Assembly (NCBI RefSeq): GCF_014648575.1
Contig: NZ_BMRJ01000009.1
Coordinates: forward strand, 12,869 to 55,497
Direction: 5' to 3'
DNA from: Agromyces mediolanus
GTDB taxonomy: Bacteria > Actinomycetota > Actinomycetes > Actinomycetales > Microbacteriaceae
DNA length: 42,629 bases
Each line of letters starts with the position of its first letter. Position 1 is the stretch's first letter. A model generated the notes under the pieces. The model was given only the letters and a program-made list of their open reading frames with translations. It was not told where the DNA came from and did not search any database. A program made the translations under genes and the position numbers. Below are positions 8,373-17,801 of the stretch, one piece after another.

Positions 8373-8603
8373 TCAGGCGTTCTTGCCGGGGTCCGTGCTG
8401 CCGGCCTTGGGCTGCTCCTCGCTCGACTTGGCCGTGCCGTCGGCGGCGTCGTCGCCGGACTGGTCGGAACGGACTTCGCTCTTCAGGATCTTCATCGACT
8501 GGCCGAGGCTGCGTGCGAGGGCCGGCAGCTTGGGCGCGCCGAACAGCAGCAGGATGACCACAAGGATGATCAGCGCGTGCCAACCGGTGAAACCTTGAAA
8601 CAT
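8373..8603 (-). CDS. tatA: Twin-arginine translocase subunit TatA
   Basis: A 76-residue pore-forming subunit of the Tat export system. One N-terminal membrane helix (about residues 8-22) is followed by the FGAPKLPALARSLG hinge and amphipathic helix, then a charged, disordered tail (GDDAADGTAKSSEE). ATG start; GGACGAG, 6 nt before it, is a modest ribosome site. A TAGACT hexamer made from the pafC stop codon (8640-8645) could start a transcript with a leader of about 30 nt. TatA lies directly before tatC, as usual. Confidence 0.95.
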   Translation of the reverse strand: MFQGFTGWHALIILVVILLLFGAPKLPALARSLGQSMKILKSEVRSDQSGDDAADGTAKSSEEQPKAGSTDPGKNA

Positions 8604-8639
8604 GGGGGCTCGTCCAATGTTCGGAAACTCGTGGTGAAC

Positions 8640-8645
8640 AGTCTA
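8640..8645 (-). promoter_or_regulatory. Candidate -10 of tatA made from the pafC stop codon
   Basis: TAGACT, whose TAG is the stop codon of pafC, 36 nt before the tatA ATG. It would give a short-leader tatAC(-helY-lnt) mRNA separate from pafBC. No clear -35 element is seen. Confidence 0.45.
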
Positions 8646-9653
8646 GCCGGTCGGACCAATGCCCGAGCCGCCGGTCGGGACGTCCGGCGTCTCGTAGCCG
8701 GCGAGGCCCGCGCGCGCCCACTCCGCGACCGCCGCCCTGGCCTCGGCGGGGGCGACGACCGTGACGAGCCCCGGCAGCCCGGCGATGAGCCGCTTGAGGC
8801 CGTGGTAGTGCGCGACGCGCAGCGTCACCCGCAGCCGGTCGCCCGCCGGCTCGCTGCTGGAGTCGGCCAGGTAGTCGGCGAGGAGGGGCAGGGTCTCCTC
8901 GGCCACGTCGACCACGACGTCGAGGTCGGTGTCGGAGCCGTGGAAGAGCGTGTCGGGCACTTCGCGTCCGCTGTGGTCGGCGATCGGCAGCTCGCTCACG
9001 AGCAGTCCGGTCATCCGGTCGACGCGGAAGTTGCGCATGTCCTCCCGGCCGTGGTCGTAGGCCTGGAGGTACCAGTCCGCACCGAGGGAGGCGATGCGCA
9101 GCGGGTCGACGCGACGCCGGGCCTGCTCCCCCAGCGCGTTGCGGTAGTCGAACTCGAGCTGGCGTCCCGCGGCGACCGCCTCCCGGATGCGCGCGAGCGA
9201 GGCGTCCGCCTCCAGCTCGGCCACCGCGAGCTGGGTGGGGGCGCCGGTGGTGCCGAGCCGGAGCTTCTCGAGCAGGGCGGCGAGCCTCGCGCTGCCGGCG
9301 TTCTCCGGCGATGCGGAGAGGTACTGGAGGCCCGCGATGAGGGCGCTCGCCTCGCGCGCCGACAGTCGCGGGGCGTCGTCGATCGCCACGTGGTGCACGA
9401 TGACGATGACGTCGTCGTCCTCGAAGGAGTCCCAGTCGATGTCGAAGAGGTCGTTCGGCTGGTAGGTGCCCGTCTCGCCGGGCAGGCCCGAGGTCGCGAT
9501 CAGCCGGACCGCGTCCCGGATCTCGCCCTCGCCCAGCCCGAAGTACTCCGCCGCCTCGGAGACGTCGACCACCCGCCGTTCGAGCAGGTACGGCACGAAG
9601 GCGAGCAGGAAGACGAGCTTGTCGGAGGCGCGCAACGGCTTGCGTGCGGCCAT
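8643..9653 (-). CDS. pafC: WYL-domain transcriptional regulator PafC
   Basis: A 336-residue regulator that, with PafB, forms the PafBC heterodimer; in mycobacteria this activates the LexA-independent DNA-damage response. An N-terminal winged helix (LRASDKLVFLLAFVPYLLER) is followed by a WYL ligand-sensing domain centred on GADWYLQAYDH and a C-terminal extension typical of the family. The ATG overlaps the pafB stop by one base (TGATG), so both are co-translated, as expected for equal amounts of two subunits. The stop is TAG and contributes to the predicted tatA promoter. Named for linkage to pafA, which is not next to it here. Confidence 0.9.
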   Translation of the reverse strand: MAARKPLRASDKLVFLLAFVPYLLERRVVDVSEAAEYFGLGEGEIRDAVRLIATSGLPGETGTYQPNDLFDIDWDSFEDDDVIVIVHHVAIDDAPRLSAREASALIAGLQYLSASPENAGSARLAALLEKLRLGTTGAPTQLAVAELEADASLARIREAVAAGRQLEFDYRNALGEQARRRVDPLRIASLGADWYLQAYDHGREDMRNFRVDRMTGLLVSELPIADHSGREVPDTLFHGSDTDLDVVVDVAEETLPLLADYLADSSSEPAGDRLRVTLRVAHYHGLKRLIAGLPGLVTVVAPAEARAAVAEWARAGLAGYETPDVPTGGSGIGPTG

Positions 9654-10681
9654 CAGTCGAGCCCTCCCTCGTCGTGCGCCGCCACGACGATCGCGAGGCG
9701 CGCCCGCACCGCGTCGCGGAGCTCGGCCGGCGAGATCACGCGCACCTCCGGGCCGTAGGCGGCGAGCTCGTCGGCGAAGACGGCCGCGTCGGTGTAGTGC
9801 AGGCTGATCACGCCGCGGTCGTCGTCGCGGAGTACGGCCCGCTTGCCGAGGCGGACCTCGGCGTCGCTGCCCGCGGTGACGGCCAGATCGGCCGTGTTCT
9901 GCAGGCGGAGCGCCTCGAGCTCGCCGAGGATGCGGTCCTGCACATCGGCGGGCGGCGCCTCGAAGGAGACCCCGGGCAGCACCTCCACCGGCCCGACGAT
10001 GCGGGAGAGCAGGTAGGTGCGCAGGCCGTCGGCGTCGTGGTCGCGGCCGTGCAGATGCCAGCGGCCCTCGTGCAGCACGACGGCGTACGGCTCGACGCGG
10101 CGGAGGCGCGGAGCGGGTTCGCCGGGCTTGAAGTAGCGGAAGGACACCGCTTGCCGGCGGTCGAGGGCCTGGCGCAGCGGCTCGAAGGCGGCGTCGCGCA
10201 CGCGCAGGCGCGGCGCGTAGCCGATGACCGGCTCGCGGGGCTCGATGCCGAGGGCGCGGAGCTTCGTGAGCGCGCGCTGCGAGTCGGAGGACAGGGATGC
10301 CTCGCGCCACACCTCGGCCGCGAGGCCGAGCAGGGCGAGCTCGTCGGGGGTGAACGTGACCTCGTCGGGCAGGTCGTAGCGTCCCTTGGGGATGCGGTAG
10401 CGAAGGGACTGGTTGTCGCCGGGGCGGTCGGGCGACTCGATCGTCTCGAGCGGGATGCCGAGCTCGCGCACCTCGTCCTTGTCGCGCTCGAACTGGCGCT
10501 CGAGGCTCGCGTTCGCGCCCGAGGGGTCGTAGCGCTCGGCGTAGCCGCGCACGGTCGAGAGGATCTCCGACTTCAGCAGCCCGGTCTCGGTCGCGAGCAG
10601 CGCGAGCACGAGGCTGAAGAGGCGGTCCTCGACCTGGATGCGGGGCGTTCCCCGAGACTTCTCCGCCACAGCAGCGATCAT
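9653..10681 (-). CDS. pafB: WYL-domain transcriptional regulator PafB
   Basis: A 342-residue partner of PafC. An N-terminal helix-turn-helix (TETGLLKSEILSTV, about residues 31-44) is followed by a middle region and a WYL domain (RWHLHGRDHDADG, where the WYL triad is altered to W-H-L), then a C-terminal domain. The ATG at 10681 has no recognisable ribosome site: a 6-bp hairpin (10687-10702) sits directly before it, which could limit translation. The gene lies 37 nt downstream of the FKBP gene, so it may be co-transcribed. The function follows from the mycobacterial and actinobacterial PafBC family. Confidence 0.9.
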   Translation of the reverse strand: MIAAVAEKSRGTPRIQVEDRLFSLVLALLATETGLLKSEILSTVRGYAERYDPSGANASLERQFERDKDEVRELGIPLETIESPDRPGDNQSLRYRIPKGRYDLPDEVTFTPDELALLGLAAEVWREASLSSDSQRALTKLRALGIEPREPVIGYAPRLRVRDAAFEPLRQALDRRQAVSFRYFKPGEPAPRLRRVEPYAVVLHEGRWHLHGRDHDADGLRTYLLSRIVGPVEVLPGVSFEAPPADVQDRILGELEALRLQNTADLAVTAGSDAEVRLGKRAVLRDDDRGVISLHYTDAAVFADELAAYGPEVRVISPAELRDAVRARLAIVVAAHDEGGLD

Positions 10682-10686
10682 ACTGA

Positions 10687-10702
10687 ACCGGCCGAGGCCG
10701 GT
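10687..10702. promoter_or_regulatory. Hairpin directly upstream of the pafB start
   Basis: ACCGGC-CGAG-GCCGGT on the + strand; its transcript on the minus strand is equally self-complementary. It ends 5 nt before the pafB ATG and occupies the place of the ribosome site. It could be a weak terminator after the FKBP gene or a translational brake on pafB. Confidence 0.35.
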
Positions 10703-10718
10703 CGCCGCCGTGCGGGAA

Positions 10719-11693
10719 TCAGAGGACGCCCAGGATGTCGACGACGAAGAACAGGGTGGCGTTCGGGGCGATGACCCCGTTGCCGGCGCCCTGCTCGCCG
10801 TAGGCCTCTCCGGCCGGGATGATGAGGCCGAGCTGCGAGCCCACCTGCTGGCCGATGAGCGCCGTGGTCAGGCCGACCGGCAGCCCCATCTGCATCGCGG
10901 TCTTCGCGTCGCTCGTCGCGCCGACGCGGGCGGGGGCGCCCTGCTCCCAGGTGGAGAGCTGGGAGATGACCTGGTTGTCGTCCCAGTTCACCGCGGTGAA
11001 CTGCACGACGACGGTGTCGCCGTCCTTCACGACCGGGCCGTTGCCGCCCTTCAGCGTCTCGACCGCGGTGGTGTCCGTGGCGTCGGCGGGCGGGTCGGCC
11101 TTCGGCACGGTGATGCCGGGGCGGCCGTCGGGTGCAAGCACGACCGCGGGGAAGCCGTCGCGGGTGAGCTGCGGCGCGCCCTCGGCCTTCGTCGGGAAGG
11201 CGCGGAGCACGTCGAGGACGAACACCACTCCGTTCTTCGGATCGGCTCCCGGCGTCGGCTCGCCGGCACCGCTCGCGTCGTAGTCGGCCGCGACGAACAC
11301 GACCCGCGACCCCTCGCTGGCGCAGCTCAGTCCCTTGTCCATGGCGGGGATCGAGTCCGAGCCGCCGCGGACGAGGAGCTGGCCCCCCGAGTCGCCGAAA
11401 CCGCCGCCGCCGAGCTTCTCGCCGGTGCCGCCGTCGTACGCGACGTACGCCACCTCGACGAGCTGGCCCTCGGCGATGGGCTCGCCTTCGCCCTCCTGCA
11501 GCACCTCGCACTGGGTCTCGCCCGGGGTGAGCGGCGTGGGGAACTCCACCTTGGGCTCCGAGCCGAAGTCGCCCGTCACGGTGACCGCCTCGCTGGAGGC
11601 GCCGGGGGCGGCCTCCGGCGCAGGGCCGGTCGAGCAGGCGGAGAGGGCGACGGCGACGCCGAGGGCGGCGATGAGCGCGAGAGACGAGCGCAC
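10719..11693 (-). CDS. FKBP-type peptidyl-prolyl isomerase lipoprotein
   Basis: A 324-residue surface lipoprotein with two FKBP-like prolyl isomerase domains, presumed to help fold exported proteins. With the GTG at 11693 the protein begins with a model lipoprotein signal (MRSSLALIAALGVAVALSAC, lipobox LSAC, lipidated Cys20). A low-complexity Ala/Pro/Ser linker leads to a first, divergent FKBP domain and then a better conserved C-terminal one (VKDGDTVVVQFTAVNWDD to the terminal ATLFFVVDILGV). A GTG at 11720 is an alternative start but would add a poor N-terminal extension. This gene normally sits between pafA and pafB, and pafA is missing here. The Lnt encoded downstream could acylate it. Confidence 0.87.
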   Translation of the reverse strand: MRSSLALIAALGVAVALSACSTGPAPEAAPGASSEAVTVTGDFGSEPKVEFPTPLTPGETQCEVLQEGEGEPIAEGQLVEVAYVAYDGGTGEKLGGGGFGDSGGQLLVRGGSDSIPAMDKGLSCASEGSRVVFVAADYDASGAGEPTPGADPKNGVVFVLDVLRAFPTKAEGAPQLTRDGFPAVVLAPDGRPGITVPKADPPADATDTTAVETLKGGNGPVVKDGDTVVVQFTAVNWDDNQVISQLSTWEQGAPARVGATSDAKTAMQMGLPVGLTTALIGQQVGSQLGLIIPAGEAYGEQGAGNGVIAPNATLFFVVDILGVL

Positions 11694-11754
11694 GGATCCT
11701 CGATTCTGGGATGCGGTCACGGAAGCCGCCTGGGCGGCGGTGAGCGTTGAAAGC

Positions 11755-14458
<2,704 letters not shown>

Positions 14459-14469
14459 GCCCGGGCGGC

Positions 14470-15288
14470 TCAGGCGCTCAGCACGCCCGTGCCGAGCAGC
14501 ACGAGGAGCAGTCCGCCGAGCAGGATCCGGTAGATCACGAAGGGCAGGAAGCTGCGCTTCGAGATGTAGTTCATGAAGAACGCGATGACGAGCAGCCCCA
14601 CGACGAAGGCGACGAGCGTCGCCGCGCCCGTCTCGACGAGCCCGTAGACGCTCGGTTCGCCGATGCTCTTGAAGAGCTGGTAGAAGCCCGAGCCGAAGAC
14701 GGCGGGGATCGCCAGGAGGAACGCGTAGCGCGCGGCGGCGGCGCGCTCGTAGCCGAGGAAGAGCCCCATCGAGATCGTGCCGCCCGAGCGCGAGACGCCG
14801 GGGATGAGCGCGAGCGCCTGCGCGAAGCCGAACAGGATGCCGTGCGGCACGTTCAGCTCCCGGAGCGTGCGGGTCTTGCGTCCCGCCCAGTCGGCGAGCC
14901 CGAGGATGATGCCGAAGACGATGAGCATCGTCGCGACGATCCAGAGCGAGCGGAAGGTCGTCTCGATCTCGTCCTGGAAGAGGACGCCGAGCGCCACGAT
15001 CGGGATCGAGCCGACGATGATGAGCCAGCCCATCCGGGCATCGGGATCGTTCCGCGGCACCCGGCCGGTGAACGAGCCGAACCAGTGCGAGATGATCCGC
15101 ACGATGTCGCGCCAGAAGAACACGACGACCGCCGCCTCGGTGCCGATCTGAGTGATGGCGGTGAACGCCGCGCCCGGGTCCTGCGCGCCCGGCAGGAGCT
15201 CCCCGAGGATGCGCAGGTGCGCGCTCGAGGAGATGGGGAGGAACTCGGTCAGTCCCTGGACGAACCCGAGGATGAGGGCTTCGATCAC
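14470..15288 (-). CDS. uppP: Undecaprenyl-diphosphatase UppP (BacA)
   Basis: A 272-residue membrane enzyme that dephosphorylates undecaprenyl diphosphate, recycling the lipid carrier of peptidoglycan synthesis; overexpression gives bacitracin resistance in other bacteria. Both signature motifs are intact: [18 protein letters not shown] at the N-terminus and [18 protein letters not shown] in the middle. About seven or eight hydrophobic segments are visible. GTG start (GTG ATC GAA GCC); TACGAT at 15333-15338 could be its -10 element. Single-gene unit. Confidence 0.95.
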   Translation of the reverse strand: MIEALILGFVQGLTEFLPISSSAHLRILGELLPGAQDPGAAFTAITQIGTEAAVVVFFWRDIVRIISHWFGSFTGRVPRNDPDARMGWLIIVGSIPIVALGVLFQDEIETTFRSLWIVATMLIVFGIILGLADWAGRKTRTLRELNVPHGILFGFAQALALIPGVSRSGGTISMGLFLGYERAAAARYAFLLAIPAVFGSGFYQLFKSIGEPSVYGLVETGAATLVAFVVGLLVIAFFMNYISKRSFLPFVIYRILLGGLLLVLLGTGVLSA

Positions 15289-15358
15289 GTGTCGTGTGTC
15301 CGTTCGGTCGATGGCGTGCGGCGACGGAGACGATCGTAAGCCCCCTCCGTGGGCGGGC

Positions 15359-16684
15359 TCAGTATTCGAGCAGCAGGTCGCGGAGCACGCGGTGCCCGAA
15401 GGAGAGCGCGTCGAGCGGCACGCGCTCGTCGACGCCGTGGAACATCGCCGGGAAGTCGATGCCCTCCGGGAGGCGGAGCGGGGCGAAGCCGTAGCCGGCG
15501 ATGCCGAGCCTGGAGAGCGCCTTGTTGTCGGTGCCGCCCGAGAGCAGGTACGGGAACACGGGGGCGCCCGGGTCGTGCCGGCCGATCGCCCCGGCGACCG
15601 CGTCGACGAGCGGGCCGGTCGTGGAGGCCTCGAGGCCGACGTCGCGGTGCACGATCTCGACCTCGACGCCCTCGCCGGCGAGCTCGCGGATCGCGGCGAG
15701 CACCTCATCCTCCTCGCCCGGGAGGGTGCGGATGTCGACGAGCGCCTCGGCCCGGTCGGGGATGACGTTGTGCTTGTAGCCGGCCTCGAGCAGGGTCGGG
15801 TTGCTCGTCGTGCGGAGCGTCGCGGTGATGAAGCCCGAGGCGGAGCCGGTGGCGAGGGCGAGCTCGTCGGGCGAGACCTGCTGGGGGTCGACGCCGAGCA
15901 CGCCGGCGACGGCGGCGAGGAGCTCCGTGGTGGTGCCGGTGAGGCGCAGCGGCCACTCGGCGCGACCGATCCGTGCGACCGCCTCGGCGAGCTTCGTGAC
16001 GGCGTTGTCATGGATGAGGCGGGAGCCGTGCGCGGCGGTGCCGGTGGCGACGAGCCGCACCCAGAGCAGGGACTTCTCCCCCGTCTGCAGGAGGTAGGCC
16101 CGGGTGCCGCCGACGGTGATGGAGTAGCCGCCGACCTCGCTGATGGCCTCGGTGGCGCCGGCGAAGAGCTCGGGGTGGTGCTCGACGAGCCAGTGCGCGC
16201 CGTAGTCGCCGCCGGCCTCCTCGTCGGCGAAGAACGCGACGACGAGCTCGCGCTCCGGCTGGCGGCCGCTGCGCAGGATGTCGCCGAGCGCGGTGAGCAT
16301 CATGGCGTCCATGTCCTTCATGTCCACCGCGCCGCGGCCCCAGAGCATGCCGTCGCGCACCTCGCCCGCGAAGGGGTCGACGCTCCAGTTGCGAGGGTCG
16401 GCGGGGACCACGTCGAGGTGGCCGTGCAGCACGAGCGCCGGCTTCTCGGGATCGCGGCCCGGCACGCGCGCGACGACGCTCGCCCGGCGCGGGGCCGACT
16501 CGAACAGCTGCGGCGCGAGGCCGAGGGCGGAGAGCTTGGCCTCGACGTACTCGGCGGCCTCGCGTTCGCCGTTCGCCCGGCCTTCGCCGTAGTTCGTGGT
16601 GTCGAAGCGGATCAGCTCCTGCGCGATGCTCGCCGTCTCGTCGAGCTCGTCGGTGATCGCGGGGGTCGTCGCTGCCTCGGCCAT
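15359..16684 (-). CDS. M20/M25/M40 family metallohydrolase (dipeptidase-like)
   Basis: A 441-residue zinc peptidase or deacylase of the M20 family. Zinc and catalytic residues are visible: HGHLDVVP (His and Asp), GRGAVDMKD (bridging Asp), FFADEEAGG (catalytic Glu and ligand Glu), and a C-terminal His in [15 protein letters not shown] dimerisation domain interrupts the catalytic domain at about residues 190-320. The ATG at 16684 is supported by TAGCGT 7 nt upstream, which also excludes the GTG at 16693. The substrate cannot be told; family members cleave dipeptides or N-acyl amino acids. Confidence 0.9.
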   Translation of the reverse strand: MAEAATTPAITDELDETASIAQELIRFDTTNYGEGRANGEREAAEYVEAKLSALGLAPQLFESAPRRASVVARVPGRDPEKPALVLHGHLDVVPADPRNWSVDPFAGEVRDGMLWGRGAVDMKDMDAMMLTALGDILRSGRQPERELVVAFFADEEAGGDYGAHWLVEHHPELFAGATEAISEVGGYSITVGGTRAYLLQTGEKSLLWVRLVATGTAAHGSRLIHDNAVTKLAEAVARIGRAEWPLRLTGTTTELLAAVAGVLGVDPQQVSPDELALATGSASGFITATLRTTSNPTLLEAGYKHNVIPDRAEALVDIRTLPGEEDEVLAAIRELAGEGVEVEIVHRDVGLEASTTGPLVDAVAGAIGRHDPGAPVFPYLLSGGTDNKALSRLGIAGYGFAPLRLPEGIDFPAMFHGVDERVPLDALSFGHRVLRDLLLEY

Positions 16685-16691
16685 GCGCTCC

Positions 16692-16697
16692 ACGCTA
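16692..16697 (-). promoter_or_regulatory. Candidate leaderless -10 of the M20 peptidase gene
   Basis: TAGCGT, 7 nt before the ATG. The same hexamer stands before glgA. Confidence 0.5.
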
Positions 16698-16707
16698 CCG
16701 TGCCCGC

Positions 16708-16761
16708 CTCGTTCTCCCCCACTCCCCCGATCGCCCCGGCGCTGCGCGGTCGGAGAACGAG
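16708..16761. repeat. Inverted repeat, 10-bp arms, 34-bp spacer (copy geometry 1)
   Basis: CTCGTTCTCC (16708-16717) is perfectly repeated in inverse as GGAGAACGAG (16752-16761). It lies in the 200-bp region between the M20 gene and tRNA-Leu. A second unrelated inverted repeat with the same arm and spacer lengths follows at 16783. Confidence 0.7.
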
Positions 16762-16782
16762 TTTCAGCAGTGTGATCTGCGC

Positions 16783-16836
16783 TTTCGGAGGGGCGGATGC
16801 CGCGGCTGCCCGTGGTGGTCAAACGGCCCTCCGAAA
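16783..16836. repeat. Inverted repeat, 10-bp arms, 34-bp spacer (copy geometry 2)
   Basis: TTTCGGAGGG (16783-16792) and CCCTCCGAAA (16827-16836) are perfect inverse copies. The second arm ends 6 nt before the putative tRNA -10 element, so a protein bound there, or a stem formed there, could affect tRNA-Leu transcription. Confidence 0.7.
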
Positions 16837-16842
16837 CCGTGC

Positions 16843-16848
16843 TAATGT
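16843..16848 (+). promoter_or_regulatory. Candidate -10 of tRNA-Leu
   Basis: TAATGT, followed by a predicted start near 16855, about 30 nt before the mature tRNA end. No good -35 element at the usual distance; GGTCAA (16817-16822) is the nearest and is 20 nt away. Confidence 0.4.
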
Positions 16849-16857
16849 CTTCTACGG

Positions 16858-16877
16858 CCCGCTGAGTGATCAGCGGG
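16858..16877 (+). other. Hairpin in the pre-tRNA leader
   Basis: CCCGCTGA-GTGA-TCAGCGGG: an 8-bp perfect stem with a GNRA-type tetraloop, 7 nt upstream of the mature tRNA-Leu. It would be in the 5' leader removed by RNase P if transcription starts near 16855. Confidence 0.55.
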
Positions 16878-16884
16878 AAACCAC

Positions 16885-16969
16885 GCGCGGGTGGCGGAAT
16901 TGGCAGACGCGCTAGCTTGAGGTGCTAGTGCCCGTATAGGGCGTGGGGGTTCAAGTCCCCCCTCGCGCA
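16885..16969 (+). tRNA. tRNA-Leu (anticodon GAG)
   Basis: An 85-nt class II tRNA reading CUC/CUU leucine codons. The acceptor stem pairs GCGCGGG (16885-16891) with CTCGCGC (16962-16968) with one G-T pair, and the discriminator is A. The anticodon stem CTAGC/GCTAG encloses TTGAGGT, with GAG at 16919-16921. A long variable arm (GCCC-GTATA-GGGC) is the class II mark. The T arm is GGGGG-TTCAAGT-CCCCC. CCA is not encoded and must be added. It ends just before a strong terminator. Confidence 0.97.
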
Positions 16970-16975
16970 CGTGGT

Positions 16976-17015
16976 CGAAAGGGCCGGATCGAAAGATCCG
17001 GCCCTTTCGCGTTTT
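16976..17015 (+). terminator. Strong rho-independent terminator after tRNA-Leu
   Basis: A 15-bp perfect stem, CGAAAGGGCCGGATC (16976-16990) and its inverse at 16995-17009, closes a GAAA tetraloop and is followed by CGTTTT. It ends the tRNA transcript and insulates the SOS-controlled genes downstream. Confidence 0.92.
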
Positions 17016-17040
17016 CCGGGTTCGATCCCCATGCGGAGAG

Positions 17041-17056
17041 TCGAATACCTGTTCGA
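17041..17056. promoter_or_regulatory. SOS box 1 (LexA site)
   Basis: TCGAATACCTGTTCGA fits the Gram-positive/actinobacterial LexA consensus TCGAAC-N4-GTTCGA at 11 of 12 defined positions (T for C at position 6). It lies 44 bp upstream of the imuA' start. Confidence 0.88.
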
Positions 17057-17073
17057 TCACGGACTTGCCGTTT

Positions 17074-17089
17074 TCGAATCTCTGTTCGA
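17074..17089. promoter_or_regulatory. SOS box 2 (LexA site)
   Basis: TCGAATCTCTGTTCGA, the same 11-of-12 match as box 1 and 33 bp from it, so both lie on the same helix face at about three turns. It overlaps GAAACT (17088-17093), a possible -10 element 6 nt before the imuA' GTG, so bound LexA would block transcription directly. Confidence 0.9.
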
Positions 17090-17099
17090 AACTTGATGG

Positions 17100-17801
17100 G
17101 TGACCTCGACCCTTCCCCAGCGCACCCGCCTCGAGCGGGTCGCCGAGCTGCAGAGCCGCATCCACGGCATGCAGGCGACGAAGCTCGAGGGGCGCTCGCT
17201 GCCCACGCATCCGGCGTTCTCGGAACTCCTCCCCGGCGGGGCGCTGCGCGAAGGAACGGTCACCGAGGTCCACGGTTCCGGCTCGCTGCTGATGGCCCTG
17301 CTCGCCGAGGCGAGCGCCGCCGGGCGCTGGTGCGCGGTCGTCGGCATCCCCGAGTTCGGGATCGAGGCGGCCGAGCGCTTCGGGCTCGACCTCGATCGGC
17401 TCGCGCTCGTGCCCCGGCCGGGCCGGCACTGGTTCACCGTCGTCGCGACGCTCGCCGAGGCCATCCCGCTCGTCGCCGTCCGCCCCGGCGGGCGGGTGCA
17501 GCCGGCCGAGGCGTCCAGGCTCGCGGCCAGGCTCCGCGAACGCGGCGCCGCCCTCCTCGTGGCCGGCGGCTGGCCCGGCAGCGACGCGAGCCTCGGCGTC
17601 GAGTCGAGCGGCTGGAGCGGGCTCGAGCGCGGGCACGGCCTGCTCGCCGACCACGAGCTGCTCGTGCGCGCCTCCGGTCGCGGCGGCTTCGCGAGCGGGC
17701 GACGGGCGCGGCTGCGGCTCGCAGCGGAGGCGAGGGGCTTCGCTGCGGTGCAGCCGCTGGCCGAGGTCCGCCGGCTCGGCGCAGAACGGCGGGCGGGATG
17801 A
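17100..17801 (+). CDS. imuA': ImuA'-like mutasome protein (RecA-like fold)
   Basis: A 233-residue protein with weak RecA resemblance, matching the actinobacterial ImuA' accessory factor of damage-induced mutagenesis. Visible features: THPAFSELLPGGALREGTVTEVHGSG (a degraded P-loop region around residues 36-61, without an intact GKT/S), then GRWCAVVGIPEFGIEAAERFGLD, which resembles the RecA core. No ATPase motif is intact. The GTG at 17100 has no ribosome site; with GAAACT 6 nt upstream it may be leaderless. Two SOS boxes lie just before it. The stop overlaps the imuB ATG (ATGA). In mycobacteria ImuA', ImuB and DnaE2 act together in translesion synthesis. Confidence 0.85.
   Translation: MTSTLPQRTRLERVAELQSRIHGMQATKLEGRSLPTHPAFSELLPGGALREGTVTEVHGSGSLLMALLAEASAAGRWCAVVGIPEFGIEAAERFGLDLDRLALVPRPGRHWFTVVATLAEAIPLVAVRPGGRVQPAEASRLAARLRERGAALLVAGGWPGSDASLGVESSGWSGLERGHGLLADHELLVRASGRGGFASGRRARLRLAAEARGFAAVQPLAEVRRLGAERRAG

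Noticed and set aside
5094..9758. Very long + strand open frame (1554 codons)
   Set aside because: It is antisense to lnt, helY, tatC, tatA and pafC and has the low-complexity Arg/Asp/Glu/Gly-rich composition of a shadow frame in GC-rich DNA.
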